Source: Roseospirillum parvum
Lineage (GTDB): Bacteria > Pseudomonadota > Alphaproteobacteria > Rhodospirillales > Rhodospirillaceae
Length of the DNA stretch: 64,000 bases
Assembly (NCBI RefSeq): GCF_900100455.1
Contig: NZ_FNCV01000001.1
Coordinates: 62,001 to 126,000, forward strand
Reading direction: 5' to 3'
In this document: positions 45,551 to 54,759 of the stretch, one piece after another
How the letters are laid out: each line of letters begins with the position of its first letter
Position numbering within the stretch: position 1 is the first letter of the stretch
Position numbers and translations under genes: made by a program
The notes under the pieces: generated by a model
What the model was told of the DNA's origin: nothing
Databases searched by the model: none
Seen by the model: only the letters and a program-made list of their open reading frames with translations

Positions 45551-46564
45551 ATGAGCGCCTTCACCCGTCCTGCTCCCCGCCGATTCGAATCGGCGGCCCT
45601 TGGCCTGTTGGCCGTCGCCGTGCTGGGGCTGTACGCCAGCGCCCTGCCCGGTCATCTGGCCAAGATGGGGGCCGGTGCTCAGCGCCCGGTGGCCCTCGAC
45701 CTTGCGGCCCACCCCGACATCGCCGCGCCGCCGCCGGCCAAGCCCCTGGTCATGGATGGCCGCATCACCGCCGCCGAACTGCGGCGTCACTTCCTGGCCG
45801 TCGGCTACACCCTGAACGAGGTGCGCCAGGGCAGTGGTGACGTGCCGCGCCTGTTCGTCGATCAGGTGCCGCCCGACCTCAAGGGCATGAATGACATCCA
45901 GTTGCGCAAGTCGCTGTTCTTCCGCCTGACCCTGCCCCTGGTGCTGCGCGTCAACGAGGAGATCGCGGTCGAGCGCGGTCGTCTGCTCGATCTGGCCCAG
46001 CGCCTCGATCAGGGCGGCGAACTGGCGGCGGCCGACCGCGTCTGGCTCAAACGGCTGGCCGGCAAGTACGGCCTGAAGGCCGAGGGCGGCAAGATCGACA
46101 TGGCCGAGCTCAAGAAGCGGGTCGACGGCATTCCCCCCTCGCTGGCCCTGGCCCAGGCGGCCGAGGAAAGCGGTTGGGGAACCTCGCGCTTCGCCCGCCA
46201 GGGCAACGCCCTGTTCGGCCAGTGGACGATGGACGAGGAAGCCGGTCTGGTCCCGGCCGACCGCCCGGACGGGGCCAGCCACGCCGTGCGCGCCTTCCCG
46301 TCGCTGCTGCACGGGGTCGAGGCCTACATGCGCAACCTCAACACCCACGCCGCTTATCGCGGCTTCCGCGACCGCCGGGCGGTGCTGCGCGAAACCGCCA
46401 GCCGGCTGGACGGCTACCAGTTGGCCGGCACCCTGACCAGCTACTCCGAACGCGGCCAGGAATACGTCGAGACCCTGCGCACCATCATCTCGGCCAACGA
46501 ACTCAAGACCCTCGACCACGCCTGGCTGGGCGAAGTCACCGACCAACTCGCCGCCCGCCTGTAG
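45551..46564 (+). CDS. Bax-like glucosaminidase-domain protein
   Basis: This 337-residue protein has one N-terminal membrane helix (AALGLLAVAVLGLYASAL) and a C-terminal glucosaminidase domain with the catalytic Glu in LALAQAAEESGWGTSRFARQGNALFGQW (two adjoining motifs). The preceding block RLAGKYGL and the following GVEAYMRNLNTHAAYRGFR are characteristic of Bax/FlgJ-like N-acetylglucosaminidases. It probably cleaves peptidoglycan glycan strands. The start MSAFTRPAPRRFE is chosen for the membrane anchor; upstream residues are low-complexity. Confidence 0.87.
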   Translation: MSAFTRPAPRRFESAALGLLAVAVLGLYASALPGHLAKMGAGAQRPVALDLAAHPDIAAPPPAKPLVMDGRITAAELRRHFLAVGYTLNEVRQGSGDVPRLFVDQVPPDLKGMNDIQLRKSLFFRLTLPLVLRVNEEIAVERGRLLDLAQRLDQGGELAAADRVWLKRLAGKYGLKAEGGKIDMAELKKRVDGIPPSLALAQAAEESGWGTSRFARQGNALFGQWTMDEEAGLVPADRPDGASHAVRAFPSLLHGVEAYMRNLNTHAAYRGFRDRRAVLRETASRLDGYQLAGTLTSYSERGQEYVETLRTIISANELKTLDHAWLGEVTDQLAARL

Positions 46565-46582
46565 GGCTGCGGTGGGCGATGG

Positions 46583-46763
46583 CAAGGGGGCGCCGCCCCC
46601 TTGACCCCCGCCGGGGGGACCAGGGGCCCCCCCGGACCCCCGCCGTGACTTAAAACCCCACCCAGGGGGGCAAGCCCCCCTGGGTGGGGTTTTGATTCAG
46701 GGTGGGGTCTGGGGAGGCCTCCCGGCCTCCCCAGCGGGGATCAAAGGGGCAGCGCCCCTTTGC
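46583..46763. repeat. Bipartite repeat with central hairpin, copy A
   Basis: The left flank (46583 to about 46651: CAAGGGGGCGCCGCCCCCTTG, then GGGGGACCAGGGGCCCCCCC) and right flank (about 46694-46763: GGTGGGGTCTGGGGAGGCCT, then AAAGGGGCAGCGCCCCTTT) are nearly identical to copy B at 53711-53914. The centre (46652-46693) is a 42-nt hairpin with 20-bp arms starting AAAACCCCACCC and ending TTTT. Its sequence is unrelated to the centre of copy B. It lies between convergent genes. Confidence 0.9.
46652..46693. terminator. Bidirectional terminator hairpin, copy A centre
   Basis: The 42-nt near-perfect palindrome starts with AAAA and ends with TTTT, so both strands have a GC stem followed by a T-run. 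It separates the Bax-like gene (plus) from the hydrolase gene (minus). Confidence 0.8.
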
Positions 46764-46769
46764 CGCCGC

Positions 46770-47741
46770 TCACGGCACCTCGCCGGCGGTGATCCAGGTG
46801 GCGATGTCGGCGAGGGGGATCTCGGCGTTCAGGTCGCGCAGCAGCATGTGCCAGCCGCCGGGGTAGGTGCGCACGGTCTGGATGTCGGGGTCGGGCAGGC
46901 GGCTGGCGAACAGTCTGAGGGGCTGTTCGGGCACCAGGTCGTCGTGGCTGCCGTAGGCGATCAGCAGCGGCAGGCCCTTGAGGTGGGGCGGGCTTTTGAA
47001 GGCGGCGTCCATCAGGTTGACCAGCCCCCACAGGGCATCCATGCGGGTTTCCTTCAGGACCAGCGGGTCGCGCCCCATGGCGCGCAGCATGGGCAGGTTG
47101 TCGGACGGGCGGATGTCCAATCCCTCGCCGGTGGCGCTGTACCAGGGCACGCTGTGGGCGACCAGGAACAGCCCGATGGCCAGCCCCGGCGGCAGGGTGC
47201 TGCGGGCGCGCAGGGCCGGCGCGATCAGCACCACCTTGTCGGCCGGCGGCGGGTGGGGGTCGGCCAGCGCGGCCAGCACGGTGGCGCCGCCCATGCTGGT
47301 GCCGAGCAGCACCAGCGGGCTTTGTGGGTGGCGGGCGGCGATCAGCCAGGAAAGGTCCGCGAGGTCGCGGGTCAGGGCCTCGACCCCGGGCCACAGACCG
47401 GCGTTCGGGCTGGTCCCGAAGCCGCGCAGGTCGGGGGCGTAGACGGTGATCCCGCGGTCTGCCAGGAAAGGGCCGACGCCGATCACCTCGGGGCCGCCGG
47501 CGAAGGCGCCGGAATGGTCGTTGAAGCCGTGCAGGGCCAGGACGACCGCCTTTTCCTCGCCCTGGGCTTGCCAGTGGCGCAGGAACAGGGGGATCCCGTC
47601 GGCGGTGCGGAAGACGTTGCGCTGAAGTGCCGGGGCCGGGGTGTCGGGCGGAGCACCCGGGCCGGGCGGCATCAGGCGCGGGGCGCAGGCGCCGGCGAGC
47701 AGACAGAGCAGCCCGGCGGCGATCCGGCGCGCCCGCCTCAC
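46770..47741 (-). CDS. Alpha/beta hydrolase, lysophospholipase-like lipoprotein
   Basis: This 323-residue protein has a signal with a lipobox-like LLAGAC, so it is probably a lipoprotein. The hydrolase fold shows LALHGFNDHSGAF, the nucleophile elbow LLGTSMGGA, Asp in YGSHDDLVPE and His in YPGGWHMLL. It resembles monoacylglycerol lipase or lysophospholipase L2. The start overlaps the stop of the ABC ATPase gene by 4 bp, so they are coupled. It ends at the copy A repeat. Confidence 0.87.
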   Translation of the reverse strand: MRRARRIAAGLLCLLAGACAPRLMPPGPGAPPDTPAPALQRNVFRTADGIPLFLRHWQAQGEEKAVVLALHGFNDHSGAFAGGPEVIGVGPFLADRGITVYAPDLRGFGTSPNAGLWPGVEALTRDLADLSWLIAARHPQSPLVLLGTSMGGATVLAALADPHPPPADKVVLIAPALRARSTLPPGLAIGLFLVAHSVPWYSATGEGLDIRPSDNLPMLRAMGRDPLVLKETRMDALWGLVNLMDAAFKSPPHLKGLPLLIAYGSHDDLVPEQPLRLFASRLPDPDIQTVRTYPGGWHMLLRDLNAEIPLADIATWITAGEVP

Positions 47742-48724
47742 GCGGCGGCGCTCCCCTGTCCGTTGGTGGCGGCGTTGTCGGCCCGGGTGACCTGCAGGAA
47801 GATGTCCTCCAGGTCGGCTTCCTCGGTCGACAGGTCGTGGATGGACAGGCCCGACTGGCGCACCGCCTCCAGGATCTGGTCCACCGGCTGGCTGGCCGCC
47901 CGGTAGGCCAGATGGATCTGGCTGCCGCCCTCGCGCAACTCGGCGCCCAGGGCGGCCAGCGGCGCCGGCAGGGCGTCGAGGGGCTGCTTCAGGGTCAGGG
48001 TCATGGTCTTGTTGTCGAAGCGGCGCAACAGGGCCGGGGTGGAATCACAGGCGACCACGCGGCCATGGTTGATGATGGCGATGCGGTCGCACAGCTCCTC
48101 GGCCTCTTCCAGGTAGTGGGTGGTCAGAAGGATGGTGGTGCCCTGGCGGTTCAGCTCGCGCACATGGTCCCACAACTGGCGCCTGAGCTCGATGTCGACG
48201 CCGGCGGTCGGCTCGTCGAGAATCAGCACCGGCGGGCTGTGCACCATCGCCTTGGCGACCAGCAGGCGGCGCCGCATGCCGCCCGACAGGGTGCGGGCGT
48301 AGGCATCGGCCTTGTCGCCCAGGCCGACGGCGTCGAGAATCTCCTCGGTGCGGCGCTCCCTTGGCGGCACGCCGTACAGGCCGGCCTGCATCTCCAGCAA
48401 CTCGCGCGGGGTGAAGAAGGGGTCGAGGTTCAACTCCTGGGGCACGATGCCGATGGCACAGCGGGCGGCGCGCTCCTCCCTGACGATGTCGCGGTCCCAG
48501 ATGCGGGCCTCGCCGGCGGTCTTGCGGACCAGCCCGGCCAGGATGTTGATCAGCGTGCTCTTGCCCGCCCCGTTGGGCCCGAGCAGGCCGAAAAAGGCGC
48601 CCCGGGGCACGTCCAGATCGACCGCGTCCAGGGCCCGGCGGCCGGGGCGGCCCTTCTCGCCCTTGTAGGTCTTGGTCAACTGGCGGAGCGAGATGGCGTT
48701 GTCGGGAAGCGGGGGGATCGACAT
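47738..48724 (-). CDS. ABC transporter ATP-binding protein, export type
   Basis: This 328-residue ATPase of the NodI/CcmA/drug-exporter group has Walker A GLLGPNGAGKST, signature LSGGMRRR, Walker B VLILDEPTAGVD and switch LLTTHYLEEAEEL. The C-terminal 80 residues form a DUF4162-like tail. The ATG at 48724 is used; a TTG lies one codon upstream. No permease gene is adjacent, so its membrane partner must be elsewhere. Confidence 0.9.
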   Translation of the reverse strand: MSIPPLPDNAISLRQLTKTYKGEKGRPGRRALDAVDLDVPRGAFFGLLGPNGAGKSTLINILAGLVRKTAGEARIWDRDIVREERAARCAIGIVPQELNLDPFFTPRELLEMQAGLYGVPPRERRTEEILDAVGLGDKADAYARTLSGGMRRRLLVAKAMVHSPPVLILDEPTAGVDIELRRQLWDHVRELNRQGTTILLTTHYLEEAEELCDRIAIINHGRVVACDSTPALLRRFDNKTMTLTLKQPLDALPAPLAALGAELREGGSQIHLAYRAASQPVDQILEAVRQSGLSIHDLSTEEADLEDIFLQVTRADNAATNGQGSAAA

Positions 48725-48864
48725 CAACGAACACTTTGCGGCTTGCGGGGCGGCGGCCGAATGACGAATCTAAGGGCCGACAGGGAAGGAGTGCCTTTCA
48801 TATAAAGCACCCCGGGCGGCGCCGAAACCCCGCCCCCGAACGACCAGGAGGCTTGACGGACCCA

Positions 48865-49080
48865 ATGACCACGCTGCCCGACACCCCGGCCCAGGCCAAT
48901 CAGGTTGATCCCGCCGAGCGCACGGTGATGACCAGGGAAACCCGCGTCATGTGCGACGGCGGCGAGGGGCCGCTGGGCCACCCGGCGGTCTATCTGTCCA
49001 TCCGCCCCGACGTGGGCGAGGAAATCTGCCCTTACTGCTCGCGGCGCTTCGTGCTGGACCGTGGCGACCGGGCCGCCTGA
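48865..49080 (+). CDS. NDUFS6-like zinc-finger domain protein
   Basis: This 71-residue protein carries the zf-CHCC ligands: Cys in VMCDGGEGPLGHPAVYL, His in GHP and CPYC near the C-terminus, followed by SRRFVL. The family is widespread in alphaproteobacteria and is related to complex I subunit NDUFS6. It overlaps the polA start (TGATG). The ATG at 48865 is preferred to earlier in-frame starts, which add low-complexity residues. Confidence 0.87.
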   Translation: MTTLPDTPAQANQVDPAERTVMTRETRVMCDGGEGPLGHPAVYLSIRPDVGEEICPYCSRRFVLDRGDRAA

Positions 49081-51863
49081 TGGCCGCGCCGCGTCATGTC
49101 TACCTGATCGACGGCTCGGGGTTCATCTTCCGGGCCTACCATGCCCTGCCGCCCATGAACCGGGCCGACGGTACGCCGACCAACGCGGTCTATGGTTTCA
49201 CCTCGATGCTCATCAAGCTGATCGAGGAGACCGGCGCCGACCACGTGGCGGTGATCTTCGACAAGGGGCGGCGCAGCTTCCGCAACGACATCTACCCCGA
49301 CTACAAGGCCCAGCGCCCCGACGCGCCGGAAGACCTGGTGCCCCAGTTCCCGCTGATCCGCGAGGCGGTGCGCGCCTTCAACGTGGCCTGCGTGGAGATG
49401 GAGGGCTTCGAGGCCGACGACCTGATCGCCACCTACGCCCGCCAGGCCACCGAGGCCGGCGCCGAGGTGACCATCGTCAGTTCCGACAAGGACCTGATGC
49501 AACTGGTCTCGGACAAGGTGGGCATGGTCGACATGATGAAGAACAGGTCGATCGACGCCGCCGCCGTGGTCGAGAAGTTCGGCGTGCCGCCCGACCGGGT
49601 GATCGACGTCCAGGCCCTGGCCGGCGATTCGGTGGACAACGTGCCCGGGGTGCCGGGCATTGGCATCAAGACGGCGGCCAAACTGATCGAGGAATACGGC
49701 GACCTGGAAACCCTGCTTGAGCGGGCCCACGAGATCAAGCAGCCCAAGCGCCGCCAGTCGCTGATCGAGTTCGCCGAGCAGGCCCGCGTTTCCAGGCAAC
49801 TGGTCACCCTGCGCGATGACGTGGCGGTGCCCATCCCGCTGACCGACTTCGCGGTGCAAAAGCCCGAGCGCGAGACCGTGCTGGGCTTCCTCGAGGCGCA
49901 GGCCTTCTCCAGCCTGCTCGCCAAGATCACCGCCCGCCTCGACGCCGACAGCCCCCAGGCGGCGCGCGCGCCGGTCGAGGCGGCCTACCAGACGGTGGCC
50001 GACCTCGACACCCTGGACCGCTGGATCGCCGAGGCCGAGGAGGCCGGCGTGGTCGCCGTCGATACCGAAACCGACCGCCTGGATGCCCGCGGCGCCGGGC
50101 TGGTCGGCGTCTCGCTGGCCACCGCGCCGGGGCGGGCCTGCTACATCCCGCTGGCCCACCGCGCCCCGGCCGGCAAGCAGCAGGGCGCCCTGTTCGATGG
50201 CCCCGCCGAGGCCGCCGCCGAGCGCCTGCCCGGCCAGCTCGACCCGGCCCAGGCGCTGGCCCGCCTGCGCCCCCTGCTGGCCGATCCCGGGGTGCTCAAG
50301 GTGGGCCACAACATCAAGTACGACCTGCATGTGCTGGCCGGGGCCGGCCGGCGCCTGACCGACGACGGGCCGCTGACCGTCAGCCCGCTGGACGACACCA
50401 TGGTGCTGTCCTACGTGCTGGACGGCACCGCCCATGGCCACGGCATGGACGAGTTGGCCGAGCTCCATCTGGCCCACAAGACCATTCCCTTCAGCCAGGT
50501 CTGCGGCAAGGGCAAGAGCCAGATCAGCTTCGCCGAGGTGCCGCTCGATCAGGCCACCGCGTATGCCGCCGAGGACGCCGATATCACCCTGCGCCTGTAT
50601 CAACTGCTGCGGGGCCGTCTGCGCGCCGAGAAGATGACCGCCGTCCACGAGACCCTGGACCGCCCCCTGGTCGGCGTGCTGACCGAGATGGAAGCCGCCG
50701 GCATCCGGGTCGACGCGGCGGTGCTGAAGGACCTCTCCGGCGATTTCGCCCGCCGCATGGCCGATCTGGAAAGCCACATCCACGAGCTGGCCGGGCGGGA
50801 ATTCAACCTCGCCTCGCCCAAGCAACTGGGCGAGGTGCTGTTCGACGAGATGGGCCTTAAGGGCGGCAAGAAAAGCAGCAAGACCGGGGCCTGGGGCACC
50901 GGCGCCGAGGTGCTGGAAACGCTGGCCGCCGAGGGCCACGACCTGCCCGCCCGGGTGCTCGACTGGCGCCAGTTGGCCAAGCTCAAGAGCACCTATACCG
51001 ACGCCCTGGCCGCCGCCATCGACCCCGGCACCGGGCGCGTCCACACCACCTTTTCGATGACCGTCACCTCCACCGGGCGGCTGTCGTCGAGCGATCCCAA
51101 CCTGCAGAACATCCCCATCCGCACCGAGGAAGGGCGCAAGATCCGCCAAGCCTTCGTGGCCAGCCCGGGGCACCGCCTGATCAGCGCCGACTACAGCCAG
51201 ATCGAGTTGCGCATCCTGGCCCACGTGGCCCAGGTGGAAGGCCTCAAGCAGGCCTTCGCCGACATGCGCGACATCCACGCCATCACCGCCGCCAAGGTGT
51301 TCGGCAAGCAGCCCGACGAGGTGGACAGCGGCCTGAGGCGTCAGGCCAAGGCGATCAACTTCGGCATCATCTACGGCATCTCGGCCTTCGGGCTGGCCGC
51401 CCAGTTGGGCATCGACCGGGGCGCCGCCAAGCGCTTCATCGACGACTATTTCGAGGCCTTCCCCGAAATCCTGGCCTACATGGAAACCACCAAGGCCTTC
51501 GCCCGGAAACGCGGCTACGTGCGCACCCCCTTCGGGCGCAAGTGCATGACCCCCGGCATCTCGGAAAAGAACCCCAACCTGCGCGGCTTTGCCGAGCGCG
51601 CGGCAATCAACGCCCCGATCCAGGGCGGCGCCGCCGACATCATCAAGCGGGCCATGATCGCCCTGCCCGGAGCCCTGGTCGAGCACGGCCTGAAAACCCG
51701 CAGCCTGTTGCAGGTCCACGACGAGTTGGTGCTGGAAGCGCCCGAGGACGAGGTGGACGCGGCGTCCGAGGTCATCCGCGCCACCATGGAGCAGGCGGCC
51801 AGCCTCGACGTGCCGCTGATCGCCGAGGTGGGGGTCGGCGCCTCGTGGGCCAGCGCGCACTGA
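49080..51863 (+). CDS. polA: DNA polymerase I
   Basis: This 927-residue enzyme handles Okazaki-fragment processing and repair. The 5'-3' exonuclease domain is 1-290 (LIDGSGFIFRAYHALPP, VSSDKDLMQLV, GDSVDNVPGVPGIGIKTA). The 3'-5' proofreading domain at about 325-530 retains acidic residues (VAVDTETDRLD, VGHNIKYDL, YAAEDADITLRL). The polymerase domain shows SADYSQIELRILAH, RRQAKAINFGIIYGIS and LQVHDELVLE. All catalytic residues are present. It starts within the stop of the zinc-finger gene. Confidence 0.96.
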   Translation: MAAPRHVYLIDGSGFIFRAYHALPPMNRADGTPTNAVYGFTSMLIKLIEETGADHVAVIFDKGRRSFRNDIYPDYKAQRPDAPEDLVPQFPLIREAVRAFNVACVEMEGFEADDLIATYARQATEAGAEVTIVSSDKDLMQLVSDKVGMVDMMKNRSIDAAAVVEKFGVPPDRVIDVQALAGDSVDNVPGVPGIGIKTAAKLIEEYGDLETLLERAHEIKQPKRRQSLIEFAEQARVSRQLVTLRDDVAVPIPLTDFAVQKPERETVLGFLEAQAFSSLLAKITARLDADSPQAARAPVEAAYQTVADLDTLDRWIAEAEEAGVVAVDTETDRLDARGAGLVGVSLATAPGRACYIPLAHRAPAGKQQGALFDGPAEAAAERLPGQLDPAQALARLRPLLADPGVLKVGHNIKYDLHVLAGAGRRLTDDGPLTVSPLDDTMVLSYVLDGTAHGHGMDELAELHLAHKTIPFSQVCGKGKSQISFAEVPLDQATAYAAEDADITLRLYQLLRGRLRAEKMTAVHETLDRPLVGVLTEMEAAGIRVDAAVLKDLSGDFARRMADLESHIHELAGREFNLASPKQLGEVLFDEMGLKGGKKSSKTGAWGTGAEVLETLAAEGHDLPARVLDWRQLAKLKSTYTDALAAAIDPGTGRVHTTFSMTVTSTGRLSSSDPNLQNIPIRTEEGRKIRQAFVASPGHRLISADYSQIELRILAHVAQVEGLKQAFADMRDIHAITAAKVFGKQPDEVDSGLRRQAKAINFGIIYGISAFGLAAQLGIDRGAAKRFIDDYFEAFPEILAYMETTKAFARKRGYVRTPFGRKCMTPGISEKNPNLRGFAERAAINAPIQGGAADIIKRAMIALPGALVEHGLKTRSLLQVHDELVLEAPEDEVDAASEVIRATMEQAASLDVPLIAEVGVGASWASAH

Positions 51864-51965
51864 GCCCGCCGCCCCGCCGCCCGGCGCCGGCCCGCCCCCA
51901 CCCCCGGACGGTTGTTGCCCGGGGGCGGGGGTGGTACAGGGAGCGGTCCTTCAAATCCTGATCGG

Positions 51966-53693
51966 GTGATCCTCGCGGTGATAATCCTTTCCCTGCACAC
52001 CGGCCGGCACGACGGCACGGCGGCCCTGTTCGATGGCTATCGCCTGCGCGCCGCCGTCCAGTTGGAGCGCCTGACCCGCCTCAAGGGCGATGGCGGCGGC
52101 ATTCCCCGTCCGGCCATGGACGAGGTGCTGGATATCGCCGGCCTCACCCCCGGGCAGGTCGACGCGGTGGTGCTGTCGCGGGCCTCGTTCCCGGCCCGCC
52201 TGTGCCGCCTGCCGGCCCACAAGCGTCTGGCCGACCGGCTGGGCCGGGCGCTGAAGGGCGAGGACAAGCTGCGCGATCTGGTCAGCCTGCAACGGCGCTT
52301 CGGCCAGCCCGACGCGGCGCGCCTGATCGACGGGGCGCGCCTTAAGGCCGAGCTGGGTCTCAGGGCCGAGGTGCCGCTGTTCTTCTCCAACCATCATCTG
52401 GCCCATGCCCTGTCGGCCTTCTTCTACACCGACTGGGATGACGCCCTGCTCTACACCGCCGATGGCTGCGGCGACAACGTCCACTACTCGGCCCGGGTGG
52501 TGCGCGACGGTCGGCTCGACACCCTGTTCGGCGATGATGCCGAGTTGCTCGCCCCGCGCCGGGTCGACAGCCTCGGCCTCGCCTACGGCTACATGACCCA
52601 GGCCCTGGGCTTTCGCATGAACCGCCACGAGGGCAAGCTGACCGGCCTCGCCGCCTTCGGCCAACCCACCCTGCTGGATGAGCTGGCGGCCCATTTCCGG
52701 GTCGAGGACACCGGCCGGGTGGCCTCCGACTTCGCCTCCGACGCCGCCATGCGGGCCGAGATCGCCCGCCTCGCCGCCAGCACGGCGCGCGAGGATGCCG
52801 CCGCCTCCATCCAGCAACTTCTGGAGGACACCGTGCTCGCCTCGGTGCGCCGGCTGCTCGAGCTTCACCCGGTGCGCCACCTCGCCCTGGCCGGCGGGGT
52901 GTTCGCCAACGTGCGCCTCAACCGCCTGCTCACCGAGGCGACCGGGGTTCGGGAAAGCTTCATCTTCCCCGGCATGGGCGACGAGGGGATCACCGTCGGC
53001 GGCGCCCTCCAGTTCCTGCTCGAACGGGACGGCCTGAAGACCTGGCTGGACCACCGCCACCGGCTGTCCGATGTCTACCTGGGGCGCGATTTCGACGGCG
53101 AGATCGACCGCGTCCTGGCCGCCACCCCCGGCGTCACCCGCCGTCCCGGCCCGCCCGCCGACAGCGCCGCCGAACTGCTGGCCAAGGGCGACATCGTCGC
53201 CATCTACAGCGGCCGCATGGAGTTCGGACCGCGCGCCCTGGGCGCCCGCTCGATCCTCGCCAACCCGGCCGACCGGGCGGTGAACGACAGCCTGAACGCC
53301 CGCCTGACCCGCACCGAGTTCATGCCCTTCGCCCCGGTGGTCGCCGCCGAGGACGCCGCCGAGGTGTTCGAAATCACCCCGGCCAACGCCTACGCCTGCC
53401 GCTTCATGACCATCACCTGCGGGGTCAAACCCCAATGGCACGACCGCATCCCCGCCGTGGTCCACGTCGACGGCACGGCCCGGCCACAGATCATCGACCG
53501 CGACACCAACCCGCTGTACTTCGACATCCTCGCCGCCTTCAAGAAACACACCGGCCTGCCCGTGCTGGTCAACACCAGCTTCAACGCCCACGAAGAACCA
53601 ATCATCAATACCCCCCAAGAATGCCGCGACGCCCTGATCACCAACCGCGTCGATCACATCACCACCAACACCGCCACCTACTCCCGATCCTGA
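51966..53693 (+). CDS. NodU/CmcH-family carbamoyltransferase
   Basis: This 575-residue enzyme transfers a carbamoyl group from carbamoyl phosphate, usually to a sugar hydroxyl on a glycan or secondary metabolite. N-terminal motifs are LHTGRHDGTAALFDGY, SNHHLAHALSAFFYTDW and YTADGCGDNVHYS. The C-terminal domain has ALAGGVFANVRLN, GRMEFGPRALGARSILANP and VLVNTSFNAHEEPI. GTG at 51966 (or 51978) is the likely start. It is the first gene of the glycan-related region and ends at the copy B palindrome. Confidence 0.9.
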   Translation: MILAVIILSLHTGRHDGTAALFDGYRLRAAVQLERLTRLKGDGGGIPRPAMDEVLDIAGLTPGQVDAVVLSRASFPARLCRLPAHKRLADRLGRALKGEDKLRDLVSLQRRFGQPDAARLIDGARLKAELGLRAEVPLFFSNHHLAHALSAFFYTDWDDALLYTADGCGDNVHYSARVVRDGRLDTLFGDDAELLAPRRVDSLGLAYGYMTQALGFRMNRHEGKLTGLAAFGQPTLLDELAAHFRVEDTGRVASDFASDAAMRAEIARLAASTAREDAAASIQQLLEDTVLASVRRLLELHPVRHLALAGGVFANVRLNRLLTEATGVRESFIFPGMGDEGITVGGALQFLLERDGLKTWLDHRHRLSDVYLGRDFDGEIDRVLAATPGVTRRPGPPADSAAELLAKGDIVAIYSGRMEFGPRALGARSILANPADRAVNDSLNARLTRTEFMPFAPVVAAEDAAEVFEITPANAYACRFMTITCGVKPQWHDRIPAVVHVDGTARPQIIDRDTNPLYFDILAAFKKHTGLPVLVNTSFNAHEEPIINTPQECRDALITNRVDHITTNTATYSRS

Positions 53694-53710
53694 GGCGTCA
53701 GGGGCCACGC

Positions 53711-53914
53711 CAAGGGGGCGCCGCCCCCTTGGAACCCCCGCCGGGGGGACCAGGGGCCCCCCCGGACCCCCGCCGCGACTTAAAGCCGTGAAGAGGGGGG
53801 TATCCGAGCGCGCGCGCTCGGATACCCCCCTCTTCACGGCTTTGACTCATGGTGGGGTCTGGGGAGGCCTCCCGGCCTCCCCAGCGGGGTTCAAAGGGGC
53901 AGCGCCCCTTTGCG
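53711..53914. repeat. Bipartite repeat with central palindrome, copy B
   Basis: The flanks match copy A (46583-46763) nearly base for base over about 70 bp on each side. The centre (53782-53843) is a 62-bp perfect palindrome of 31-bp arms that begins AAAGCCGTGAAG and bears no resemblance to the copy A centre. It also separates convergent genes. Confidence 0.92.
53782..53843. terminator. 62-bp perfect palindrome, bidirectional terminator candidate
   Basis: Every base of the 31-bp left arm is complementary to the right arm, with no loop; the innermost part is an alternating GC run. AAA and TTT at the ends give short T-tracts on both strands. Confidence 0.75.
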
Positions 53915-53928
53915 TGGTCTCTGGCGTC

Positions 53929-54759
53929 TCAGGAGTCGGGGAGCAGGTGGGCGATGTCGGATTTCAGTTTTTCGGTCAGTTTCAGGCGGCGTTCGGTTTC
54001 GGTGTGCATGGTTGGGGTTTGGTGGAAGCCGTCGTCGGGGGCTTGGCCGAGGTCGAGCAGGCGTTGCCATTCGTTCATTGGCATGGCCAGTTTGGCGGCC
54101 TGTCGTTGGCCGGCGTTGCCTGGGCGGTTGGTGTAGCGCACGGTGGTCTGGGGCAGGGCGCGGCCGGGCAGCAGGCGGCGCAGGCACATGCGATAGACGG
54201 TGTCTTCGGTGCGGTATTGGCGGAAGTCGTCGCCTTCCGGGAAGCCTTCGATGGCCTGGTGCCAGAGGCGGGGCAGGCACAGGTTGCTGGGCGAGGAGGC
54301 GGCCAGGCTGGCCTGCCAGGAGGGGTGGACGGGGGCGTCGAACTGGATGTTGGTCCACACGTAGCCGGCTTCCGGGTGGGTGCCGAGGGCTTTCAGGCAC
54401 AGCCCGATGTGATCGGGCAGGAACAGGTCGTCGGCGTCGAGGAACATCAGGTTGGCGGTGCCGGCGGCGTCCGCCCCGGCGTTGCGTGCTCCGCCCGGGC
54501 CACGGTTGCGGTCGAGGGCGACGAGGCGCCCGGCGAGACCCTCGGGCAGCTCGGCCAGGGCGCTGTCGGCCACCTGGCGGGTGGCGTCGGGCGAGGCGTC
54601 GTCGACCACGATCAATTCGCCGCTTAGCCCGGCGCCCAGCATCTGGCGGGCCCGCGCCCAACTGGCTGCCACCGAGCCCACCGCGCGCCCCAGGTGATCG
54701 ACCGCCCGGTAGGCCGGGATGATGATGCTGACCGTGGGGGTGATCGGGGTCGATCTCAC
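53929..54759 (-). CDS. Glycosyltransferase family 2
   Basis: This 276-residue cytosolic or membrane-associated transferase has the GT-A fold: VSIIIPAYRAVDHLGRAV, ELIVVDDASPDAT, NRGPGGARNAG and the metal-binding DxD in LMFLDADDLFLPD. It transfers a sugar from a nucleotide donor. GTG (VRSTPITPTVSII) overlaps the stop of the upstream fusion gene by GTGA and is preferred to a start at 54834. It is the last gene of the minus-strand glycan operon. Confidence 0.88.
   Translation of the reverse strand: MRSTPITPTVSIIIPAYRAVDHLGRAVGSVAASWARARQMLGAGLSGELIVVDDASPDATRQVADSALAELPEGLAGRLVALDRNRGPGGARNAGADAAGTANLMFLDADDLFLPDHIGLCLKALGTHPEAGYVWTNIQFDAPVHPSWQASLAASSPSNLCLPRLWHQAIEGFPEGDDFRQYRTEDTVYRMCLRRLLPGRALPQTTVRYTNRPGNAGQRQAAKLAMPMNEWQRLLDLGQAPDDGFHQTPTMHTETERRLKLTEKLKSDIAHLLPDS

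Noticed and set aside
49032-51860. 942-residue minus-strand open frame across polA
   Set aside because: It mirrors the polA coding frame, has no recognisable motif, and lacks a plausible start signal.
53782-53843. Phage or integron attachment site
   Set aside because: No integrase or recombinase gene is adjacent, and the flanks match a second copy between unrelated convergent genes, which fits a terminator-type repeat better.
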